Shown: positions 35,738 through 43,132 of the stretch, piece after piece
Layout of the letters: every line of letters starts with the position of its first letter
How positions within the stretch are numbered: the first letter of the stretch is position 1
NCBI RefSeq assembly: GCF_017744395.1
Contig: NZ_JAGIBI010000006.1
Location: 399,437 to 463,436 of the forward strand
DNA length: 64,000 nucleotides
From: Herbaspirillum sp.
GTDB taxonomy: Bacteria > Pseudomonadota > Gammaproteobacteria > Burkholderiales > Burkholderiaceae_D
Direction of reading: 5' to 3'
Position numbers and translations under genes: made by a program
Notes under the pieces: generated by a model
Told to the model about the DNA's origin: nothing
Databases searched by the model: none
The model's input: only the letters and a program-made list of their open reading frames with translations

Positions 35738-37219
35738 ATGTCGAATCCAACGATTGCCAACGCAGCCAATTCGCAGACCGGCCACCAGGCCCGCTTCAAC
35801 GAGGACTGGCTGGCGCTGGGGATAGGCTTGCTGATTTTCTTGCTGGCGCTGTCCGGACTCGGGGGCGGAAATGTACTGGGATGGGTAGTGTCGACCGCGG
35901 TCTGGAGCGACCCGGCCGGAGCGTTGGCGCCGACTGCCAAGTCCTATGCCGGCTGGGGCGGCGCCGGGGCCTTGCTGGCAACCTATGCGGCGCTGCTGGT
36001 GGTGCTGTCCGCCGCTGCCTTCTTGCTCAAGCTGAACGTGCGCCGTTTCGCGCTGGCTTTTACCGTGGTGTTTGCGCTGGCTTACCTGAGTTGGTTCGCC
36101 GGCAACAATGCCTATCTGGCCGCAGTGACGCCGGCCGACCAGCAAAAGTTCGGTATTGCCTGGTCGTTGCACCTGACCAATGAAGGCGGCTTCGTGGTGG
36201 CCTTGATCGTGGGGCTGGTCATCAGCAATTTCTTTCCCCGTTTCGCCGAATGGCTCAAGGAGGCGATCCGCCCCGAGTTGTACATCAAGATCGCCATCGT
36301 GATTCTGGGCGGCTTCATCGCCGTGACCATCGCCGGCAAATTGTCGCTGGCCAGTTCGGTCTTGCTGCGCGGATTGGCCGCCATCGTCGAGGCTTACCTG
36401 ATCTACTGGGCGGTGGTCTACTTCGTCGCCCGCAAATGGTTCGGCTTCAGCCGCGAATGGGCGGCGCCGCTGGCTTCGGGCATTTCCATTTGCGGCGTGG
36501 CGGCATCGATCGCCACGGGCGGTGCGATCCGCTCGCGTCCCGCGGTGCCGGTGCTGGTGTCGTCGCTGGTGGTGATTTTCGCGGTGATCGAAGTGCTGGT
36601 ATTGCCGTTCCTGGCGCAGCTGTTCCTGTCGGATGAACCGCTGGTGGCGGCGGCGTGGCTGGGACTGGCGGTCAAGACCGATGGCGCGGCGGTGGCCGCG
36701 GGCGGCATCGCCGAGGCGCTGATCCAGGCCAAGAATGCCGCTCAAGGCATCCATTACCAGCCGGGATGGATCCTCGGCACCACGGCCACGGTCAAGGTAT
36801 TCATCGATGTCTTCATCGGCATCTGGGCCTTCATCCTGGCCTATGTCTGGACCAACCATATCAACGTCCAGCCGGGCCAGCGGGCCAGGGCGGCGGAAAT
36901 CTGGGAGCGCTTCCCGAAGTTCATCATCGGTTTCGTCGCGACCTTCCTGCTCGGTTTTTGGCTGGCCGCCTCCGGCACGCCCGAGACGCTGGCCAAGCTG
37001 ACGCCATCGGTGGGTGTGGCCAATACCTTCCGCGTGATCTTTTTCATCCTGACCTTCTTCTCGATCGGCGTGCTGTCCAATTTCCGCAAGTTGTGGGAAG
37101 ACGGCCTGGGCAAGCTGGTGGCGGTGTATGTGCTCAGCCTGTTCGGCTTCGTGATCTGGGTCGGATTGCTGGTGTCATGGATTTTCTTCAGTGGCGTCAA
37201 ACCGCCGCTGGCCAATTGA
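35738..37219 (+). CDS. YeiH-type putative sulfate exporter (UPF0324 family)
   Basis: This 493-residue protein has about 11-12 membrane helices. ELYIKIAIVILGGFIAVTIAG, SGISICGVAASIATGGAI and VKVFIDVFIGIWAFILAYVW resemble the UPF0324/'putative sulfate exporter' family. It is longer than the ~350-residue YeiH because of an N-terminal extension with extra helices. Divergence from the encapsulin operon suggests a role in moving sulfate or another sulfur anion; the family's substrate is poorly proven. Confidence 0.8.
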   Translation: MSNPTIANAANSQTGHQARFNEDWLALGIGLLIFLLALSGLGGGNVLGWVVSTAVWSDPAGALAPTAKSYAGWGGAGALLATYAALLVVLSAAAFLLKLNVRRFALAFTVVFALAYLSWFAGNNAYLAAVTPADQQKFGIAWSLHLTNEGGFVVALIVGLVISNFFPRFAEWLKEAIRPELYIKIAIVILGGFIAVTIAGKLSLASSVLLRGLAAIVEAYLIYWAVVYFVARKWFGFSREWAAPLASGISICGVAASIATGGAIRSRPAVPVLVSSLVVIFAVIEVLVLPFLAQLFLSDEPLVAAAWLGLAVKTDGAAVAAGGIAEALIQAKNAAQGIHYQPGWILGTTATVKVFIDVFIGIWAFILAYVWTNHINVQPGQRARAAEIWERFPKFIIGFVATFLLGFWLAASGTPETLAKLTPSVGVANTFRVIFFILTFFSIGVLSNFRKLWEDGLGKLVAVYVLSLFGFVIWVGLLVSWIFFSGVKPPLAN

Positions 37220-37241
37220 ACAACTGGGCAAGGAGCCAATC

Positions 37242-37403
37242 ATGTCGTCGCAAGAAGACCTGAAGAAAGAACTGAACGCTGCCGGGCCGGCTGAGCCGTT
37301 GCTGCCGGTGGAAAAGAAATTGATCGCCGGCAGCCTCATCACCGGCATCATCCTGTTGGTTGTTCTGTTCGTCGCCAACCGTTTCTTCCCGTTGGCGGGC
37401 TGA
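37242..37403 (+). CDS. 53-residue single-pass membrane protein
   Basis: A charged N-terminus (MSSQEDLKKELN) and one membrane helix (about residues 28-48, IAGSLITGIILLVVLFVANRF) are visible. AAGGAG precedes the ATG and the gene starts 22 bp after the transporter stop, before a strong terminator. It is probably a small partner subunit of the YeiH-type transporter. No family is recognised. Confidence 0.75.
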   Translation: MSSQEDLKKELNAAGPAEPLLPVEKKLIAGSLITGIILLVVLFVANRFFPLAG

Positions 37404-37421
37404 GCGGCCGTCATCCGCAGC

Positions 37422-37466
37422 GCCCCGGCGGCCCATTGTGATGGGCCGCCGGGGCCTTGTCTTTTC
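37422..37466. terminator. Strong hairpin between convergent genes
   Basis: A 15-bp perfect stem (37422-37436 with 37441-37455, loop TGTG) is followed by CTTGTCTTTT. It ends the transporter transcript and probably also stops opposing transcription. Confidence 0.75.
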
Positions 37467-37469
37467 AAT

Positions 37470-38231
37470 TCATCCGGGAAGCCTGACGCCTTGCTCCATG
37501 CCGTCCGCATGAGTGACCGGCGTTTCCCGCAAGAGGCGGCGCGCGGCCATGCGCTGCGGATCGGAACGGCGACCGACCCATAGCGCGAACTGTTCCAATG
37601 CCGAGCAAAGCAGGAAGTACAGGATGCCGACGAACAGGAAGATTTCAGCCGGATGCACCATCAGCCGGCTGTTGACCTGGGCCGCGACGAACGACAATTC
37701 GCCCACGCCGACGATGTAGGCCAGCGAACTGTCCTTGACCAGCGTGACCCATTGGTTGACGAAGGAGGGCAGCATGATCTGCAGCGCCTGCGGCAGGATG
37801 ATGTGGCGCAGCACCGCCAGCCGCGGCAGCCCGAGCGACAGGCCGGCCTGCCATTGCCCTTGGCCGATGCCGTGGATGCCGGCCGCCACCGAATGCGCCA
37901 GGTAGGCCGCGCCCACCAGCGACAGGGCGAACATCACCGACAGCACGCCCGGCACGTCGATGCTGAAGGCGATCGGCAGCAGGAAGTAGGTCCAGAAGAT
38001 CAGCATCAGCACCGGGATGGCGCGGAAGAATCCCAGCGCCAGCATCAAGAGCTTGTGCCAGGGGCCGCTGCCGATGGCCAGCAGGATGCCCAGCAGCAGT
38101 CCCAGGATTGCCGACATGACGGCCGAGCCGGCGCTCAGCAGCAGCGTCAGCGCGGCGCCGCCGAGCGGGCCGTCGGGGTAGTTGCCCCACAGCAGATAGG
38201 GCAGGTTGTCGAGAAGGACAGCGAGTTGCAT
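37470..38231 (-). CDS. Polar amino acid ABC transporter permease
   Basis: This 253-residue His/Glu/Gln/Arg/opine-type permease has about five membrane helices. GFFRAIPVLMLIFWTYFLLP and the EAA loop (AGLSLGLPRLAVLRHIILPQALQIMLPSF) are typical. Its ATG overlaps the TGA of the other permease (ATGA). No ATPase gene lies in the cluster. Confidence 0.93.
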   Translation of the reverse strand: MQLAVLLDNLPYLLWGNYPDGPLGGAALTLLLSAGSAVMSAILGLLLGILLAIGSGPWHKLLMLALGFFRAIPVLMLIFWTYFLLPIAFSIDVPGVLSVMFALSLVGAAYLAHSVAAGIHGIGQGQWQAGLSLGLPRLAVLRHIILPQALQIMLPSFVNQWVTLVKDSSLAYIVGVGELSFVAAQVNSRLMVHPAEIFLFVGILYFLLCSALEQFALWVGRRSDPQRMAARRLLRETPVTHADGMEQGVRLPG

Positions 38232-38977
38232 CAGCGTCTTCCTTGTTGCACTCGGCGTATGCGCAGGCGGTAATGCCCGGCGCTTTCGATGGCGGCGATG
38301 GCGGTGATGTACAGCAGCGTGGCCACGCCGAAGGCCTGGAAAGCCAGGAAGGTTTCCGACTCTACCTGGCGCGAGGTGTAGGACAGTTCGGCCAGGCCGA
38401 TGCCCATGGTCAGAGAGGTGTTCTTGAGGATATTCATGTATTGGCCCAGCAGCGGCGGCAGGGCGATGCGGGTGGCTTGCGGCAGCACGATGTAGCGCAG
38501 CACCTGCCAGCGCGTCATGCCGATGGCCGCGCCCGCCAGCGCCTGGCCGGGGGCGACGCCGCGAATGCCGGAGCGGATTTCCTCGCTGACGTAGGCGGTG
38601 GAATAGAACACCAGCCCGCACAGCGCGGCCAGGAATTCGAAGGACGGCCAGCTCAGCGTGAACAGGCCGAACGGGCGCAGGCTGTGGTCGCCGTTGAGCC
38701 AGTCCATGGTCCCTTCGGGGAACAGGCTGGGCACGCCGAAGTACCAGAACAGCAATTGCACCAGCAAGGGCGTGTTGCGAAACAGCGAGGTGTAGGCGGC
38801 GGCCGCGCCATGCAGCGCGCGGTTGGCGCTGGAGCGCGCCGCCGCCAGCAGCGTGCCGGCCAGGGTGGAAAGCAAGGCGACACAGGCGGTCAGCCACAGC
38901 GTGGTCAGGAAGCCTTGCCACATCCAGTACAGGTATTTCGGCGCCAGCAAGGGACCGGCGTAGAGTTGGGCGAGCAT
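38231..38977 (-). CDS. Polar amino acid ABC transporter permease
   Basis: This 248-residue protein is the second permease of the pair. LFRNTPLLVQLLFWYFGVPSLFP and AAIGMTRWQVLRYIVLPQATRIALPPL (EAA loop) are visible. The ATG at 38977 is chosen over an upstream TTG. It would form a heterodimeric channel with the next gene product. Cystine or a related sulfur amino acid is a plausible substrate from the neighbourhood, but sequence alone only supports polar amino acids. Confidence 0.93.
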   Translation of the reverse strand: MLAQLYAGPLLAPKYLYWMWQGFLTTLWLTACVALLSTLAGTLLAAARSSANRALHGAAAAYTSLFRNTPLLVQLLFWYFGVPSLFPEGTMDWLNGDHSLRPFGLFTLSWPSFEFLAALCGLVFYSTAYVSEEIRSGIRGVAPGQALAGAAIGMTRWQVLRYIVLPQATRIALPPLLGQYMNILKNTSLTMGIGLAELSYTSRQVESETFLAFQAFGVATLLYITAIAAIESAGHYRLRIRRVQQGRR

Positions 38978-39043
38978 GGTGGGCGCGAAGAAAAGCAAAC
39001 GGCCGGCGCAATGCCGGCCACGGTTACAGCAGCTTGCTGCGGA

Positions 39044-39868
39044 TTATTTCTGGCTCAGCTTGGTATCGCCGATCTTGAACAGGCGCGGCAGCGGCTGGGC
39101 GCTTTGCGGGCCGAACCACTTGTCGTAGATCTGCTGCGCGGTGCCGTTCTTTTCCAGTTCGCGCAGCCAGTCGTTGAGGTAGGACACCAGGCGGGTTTCG
39201 CCCTTGGGCACGCCCACGCCTTCGTACTCCTCGGAGATGGCGAACGGCGGGATTTCATACTTGTCCTTGTCCGGCAGAGTGCCAAGGATCGCGGTCAGCT
39301 TGGTGCCGTCCTGGCTGAAGGCCTGGATGTTGCCGTTGCGCAGAGCAGCCAGGCCCAGCGGGGTATCGTCGTACAGCACGACCTTGGTGTCGGGATACTT
39401 CTCGCGCAGGGTGGTTTCCATCGTGGTGCCCTTGTCGGTGCCTACGCGTACCTTCTTGATGTCGTCGGCGCTCTTGAGCAGGCCTTTCTTCGCCAGGAAC
39501 TGCTGGCCCGAGGCGATGTAGGGAATGCTGAAATCGATCACCTTGGCGCGGTCTTCGGTGATGGTGAAGTTGGCGAACACCAGGTCGACCTTGTTGGAGG
39601 TCAGCAGCGGGATGCGGTTGGCCGGATTGGTCGGCACGATCTCCACCTTCACGCCCAGCTTCTTGCCCAGTTCCTGGGCGTAGTCGATGTCCAGGCCGAC
39701 GATCTTCTTGCTGTTGGCGTCGACGTAGCCGAACGGCGGGTTGCCGTCGAAGGCGGCCACGCGCAGCACGCCGGCCTTCTTGATGTCGTCCAGCTTGTCG
39801 GCGTGCGCGGCGCCCGAGATCAGGGCCAGCGCGAGAAACAATGGGGTGAATGCGGTACGTAATTGCAT
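39044..39868 (-). CDS. Periplasmic amino acid-binding protein (family 3)
   Basis: This 274-residue protein has a signal peptide (LFLALALISGAAHA). The mature start DKLDDIKKAGVLRVAAFDGNPPFGYVD and VDLVFANFTITEDRAKVIDFS are hallmarks of SBP family 3. AAGGAAG precedes the ATG. It is the first gene of a three-gene operon with two permeases; the ATPase must be supplied from elsewhere. Confidence 0.94.
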   Translation of the reverse strand: MQLRTAFTPLFLALALISGAAHADKLDDIKKAGVLRVAAFDGNPPFGYVDANSKKIVGLDIDYAQELGKKLGVKVEIVPTNPANRIPLLTSNKVDLVFANFTITEDRAKVIDFSIPYIASGQQFLAKKGLLKSADDIKKVRVGTDKGTTMETTLREKYPDTKVVLYDDTPLGLAALRNGNIQAFSQDGTKLTAILGTLPDKDKYEIPPFAISEEYEGVGVPKGETRLVSYLNDWLRELEKNGTAQQIYDKWFGPQSAQPLPRLFKIGDTKLSQK

Positions 39869-40114
39869 GAGGGGCTTCCTTGTTGTTGTGAGTTCCGGCC
39901 CGGGTCGGGCGACATCATCTGGTGTGAGGGTGCACCAAATGGGAGCGAGTATAGGAAGCGGGGGAGGGAGAGGGAACGACTATTTCCGGCTTTGAATATG
40001 CGGAAATCGGCGATGAGGAAGAGGGCGGGAAAGTGTACGCATCGCCGTCGTCCCGGCGCAGATCGGGACGACGGTGGCGTTTGTCATGCCGCAATTGCAG
40101 CGGCGCGGGATGTT

Positions 40115-42232
40115 CTATTTCTGCGCGAACCAGCGGCTCTCGATCTCGGCAGGCGAGAGCGGGCGCCCATGCAGGTAGCCCTGGATGATATCGCAGCCGG
40201 CCGCGCGCAAGAACGTGTTCTGGTCTTCGGACTCGACGCCCTCGGCCACGACCCGCAGGCGCAGCTTGTGCGCGATGGCGATGATGGCTTCGGTGATGGC
40301 GACGTTGTCGGCGTCGTGGGGAATGTCCTTGACGAAGCTGCGGTCGATCTTGAGGGTGTCGAGCGGATATTGCTTCAGGCTCGCCAGCGACGAATAGCCG
40401 GTGCCGAAGTCGTCGACAGAAATGGTCACGCCCAGTTCGCGCATGCGCTTGAGCAGCGCCGCCGCCGCCTGCGGGTTTTGCATGATGGCGCCCTCGGTGA
40501 TCTCCAGCTCCAGCAGGGACGGCGGCAGGCCGCTTTGCGCCAGCGCGGCATCGATGCTGGCGGTCAGGTCGTCGGACAGGAACTGGCAGGGTGACAGGTT
40601 GACGGCGATGCGGCCGAAGCGGTAGCCGCTATCCAGCCAGGCTTTGCCCTGCTTGCAGGCCTCGCGCAAAATCCAGTTGCCCAGCGGGACGATCAGGCCG
40701 GTCTGCTCGGCCAGGCTGATGAACAGTCCCGGCGCGATCAGGCCGCGGGTCGGATGGCGCCAGCGCACCAGCGCTTCCATGCCGCAGATGCCGCCGTCGT
40801 CGGAGGAGACCTGGGGCTGGTAGAACAGTTCGAATTCCTCGCGTTCCAGCGCGTGCCGCAGGCTGTTCTCCAGCAGCATCTGCTCCAGCGCGTGGTCGCT
40901 CATTTCCTTGTTGAAGAGCTGGAAGGTGTTTTTCCCGCGCTCCTTGGCGCGGTACATGGCGATGTCGGCGTTCTTGAGGATGGTCATGGCATCCTTGCCG
41001 TGCTGCGGGTACATCGCACAGCCGATGCTGGCGCTCAGGAAGATCTTGTGGCCGTTGATGAAGAACGGTTCGGCCATGTCGTTCATCAGGCGCTGCGCCA
41101 GCGCGGCCACGATGTCTTCCGAGGGAGAGTCGTCCAGCACCACGATGAATTCGTCGCCGCCGAAGCGCGCCAGCACGTCCTGTTGCCGCAGTTGCCGGCG
41201 CAGGCGTTCGGTGGCGGCCACCAGCAGCTGGTCGCCGGAGTGGTGGCCGAGGGTGTCGTTGACCGATTTGAAGCGGTCGAAGTCGATGAAGAACAGCACC
41301 AGGTGCTCGCCGCGCTGTTCCGCGTCGCCGATCTTCTCGGACAGGACGCGCATGAGGCTGTTGCGGTTGAACAGTCCGGTCAGGTTGTCGTGCTCGGCCA
41401 GGTAGGCCAGCTTGTTCTCGGTTTCCTTGCGGATGGTGTTGTCGGTGAAGACGCCGACATAGTGCGAAATGGCGTCGTGGCTGTCGCGGATGGTGGAGAT
41501 CGACAGCCAGGCCGGATACCAGGTGCCGTCCTTGCGGCGGTCCATCATTTCCCCTTGCCAGTTGCCGATCGCGGCCAACTGCTCCAGCATGCTGCGGTTG
41601 ACGTTGGTGCGGGAGCTGGGGCCGGTCATCATGCGCGAATGCTTGCCGATCGCTTCATCGATGCCGTAGCCGGTAATCCGGGTGAAGGCCGGGTTGACCG
41701 TCAGGATGCGGCACTCCGCATCGGTGATGAGGATGCCTTCGCTGGCCGATTCGAACACCCGGTCGGCCAGGCGCGAATGCGAGGCGGCCTGCACTTGCTG
41801 GTTGACGTCCAGCGCCATGCCGATGAGGGCGGCGCGGCCTTCGAATTCATCCACGCTGCTGTGCACTTCGACCCAGCGCCGGGTTCCGTCCTGGGCCGAC
41901 ATGCGGCAGGTATGGCGGACGCGGCTGTGGGCGCCGTCCAGCAATTGCCGGTGCTGCGTTTGCACCAGCGCCAGGTCTTCCGGCGCGACCAGTTCCGAAA
42001 ACGGCAGCCCGACCATCTCCTGCGCGTTGCCGTAGCCCAGGATGTCCGCCATCCTGGGGTTGGCGTACAGCACGCAGCCTGCCGCGTCGACCATGTAGAT
42101 CCCGACCAGCGCCTGTTCGTGGAAATGGCGCACGCTGCGTTCAGGCAAGGCCGCATTCCCGTCCTGGCGCGGCGGAAAATAGCCTTGCGGGTCGTTGGGG
42201 GCAACCGAAGTATTGTTGATGGACACGGACAT
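40115..42232 (-). CDS. PAS-PAS-GGDEF-EAL cyclic-di-GMP protein
   Basis: This 705-residue soluble protein has two PAS domains (about 35-150, VGIYMVDAAGCVLYANPRMADILGY; about 160-280, GILITDAECRILTVNPAFTRITGY), GGDEF (motif intact at about 358-362, RQQD I-site before it) and EAL (about 485, MEALVRW; DDFGTGYSS; KIDRSFVKD; AEGVES). Both catalytic sites look intact, so it may be bifunctional or switch by PAS signal. The ATG at 42232 has GTGGAAA upstream; a GTG five codons earlier is possible. Confidence 0.93.
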   Translation of the reverse strand: MSVSINNTSVAPNDPQGYFPPRQDGNAALPERSVRHFHEQALVGIYMVDAAGCVLYANPRMADILGYGNAQEMVGLPFSELVAPEDLALVQTQHRQLLDGAHSRVRHTCRMSAQDGTRRWVEVHSSVDEFEGRAALIGMALDVNQQVQAASHSRLADRVFESASEGILITDAECRILTVNPAFTRITGYGIDEAIGKHSRMMTGPSSRTNVNRSMLEQLAAIGNWQGEMMDRRKDGTWYPAWLSISTIRDSHDAISHYVGVFTDNTIRKETENKLAYLAEHDNLTGLFNRNSLMRVLSEKIGDAEQRGEHLVLFFIDFDRFKSVNDTLGHHSGDQLLVAATERLRRQLRQQDVLARFGGDEFIVVLDDSPSEDIVAALAQRLMNDMAEPFFINGHKIFLSASIGCAMYPQHGKDAMTILKNADIAMYRAKERGKNTFQLFNKEMSDHALEQMLLENSLRHALEREEFELFYQPQVSSDDGGICGMEALVRWRHPTRGLIAPGLFISLAEQTGLIVPLGNWILREACKQGKAWLDSGYRFGRIAVNLSPCQFLSDDLTASIDAALAQSGLPPSLLELEITEGAIMQNPQAAAALLKRMRELGVTISVDDFGTGYSSLASLKQYPLDTLKIDRSFVKDIPHDADNVAITEAIIAIAHKLRLRVVAEGVESEDQNTFLRAAGCDIIQGYLHGRPLSPAEIESRWFAQK

Positions 42233-43132
42233 AGTTTGTTTCCACACTCATTGTGGTCTTAGAACCGGTAATACACGAACGGAAGCTTGCTGAGCCGGTA
42301 CGGGGCCCTGGCGGATACCCAGCCGGGGGCCGCTACGCAAAACCAGGATGCGCCGGCGTTTTTGTTTGCTGCCTGTTCCCGCTGGCGCAGATGCGCCGGG
42401 ATTTTTCCTTTGAGGCTTGTCCCAATGTGCTTTTTTTCAATTGTCTTTGTCTCCTTCCCGCCTTCCGCTATCCACCCAGGAGCCGCGCGCAACCTTCGGG
42501 AAAAGGTCGCCAAGGGGCCTTCTGGCGCGATAAGAACACCGGGGTCAATCCGGCGCTCGCGTAAAGGCTGCCGTCGTACATCTCATGGGCTTCTGCGAGG
42601 CCGGCGCGGCATGGATACCCTGGGATACCCTGTCGCCTGCGCGCAGGCCACCCGGGATCCCTGTGTCAGGAGCCCGGAACGGCGAGGCAAAAAGATGAAA
42701 ATAAGACGGGGATATTGCTTGCGTGATGGCCAAGGTGGATGACGCTGCGCCTTGGCTTATTTTTTGTTTTCCGCATCATGCCTGAGAAGCACTCGAAAGT
42801 CATGCGCAATGCGCGCGGATCGACGAAGTTCGCACGAACATGTCTCAATTTTAGGATGTCATACCAGCAGGACGTAGGGCCATGTGCCTGGATAGGATTT
42901 GTTATTAATAATTTTGAGAATTAATGCCGATTTAATGAGAATGAACTTGGGGAAAACGGATCGTCCGCAGCCCTCTTGTCAGATGAGGCAATAAAACATC
43001 ATTTCTTTCTCAATTGGCGGGACATCGGCCGGATCTGCCCGCCTGAAGCCGGTGCGAAAACAGGCATAGGGCAATTAATGGATAAAATGTCGCCAAATCT
43101 ATGAACTTTTGATGTGTCGGGGAAGATGTCGG
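42233..43132. other. Long intergenic region with no clear gene
   Basis: Several frames are open here but none has an RBS with a protein-like product. The region contains GC-rich dyads (GGATACCC repeats, GCCTGCGCGCAGGC at about 42630) and a terminator-like hairpin at 42729. The last 250 bp are AT-rich and probably hold the promoter of the hybrid kinase. A leader RNA or small RNA ending at 42766 is possible. Confidence 0.45.
42729..42766 (+). terminator. Terminator-like hairpin without an obvious upstream gene
   Basis: GCCAAGG (42729-42735) and CCTTGGC (42750-42756) enclose a 14-nt loop and are followed by TTATTTTTTG. Confidence 0.5.

Noticed and set aside
42287..42513. Possible cyclic-di-GMP riboswitch before the GGDEF-EAL gene
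   Set aside because: ACGCAAAACC and nearby GC-rich stems recall part of the GEMM motif, but the paired core and the conserved partner loop could not be found on either strand.
42287..42742. 151-codon frame as a gene
   Set aside because: It has no RBS, an Arg/Gly/Pro-rich composition from GC bias and no recognisable domain, and it runs through the terminator-like hairpin.
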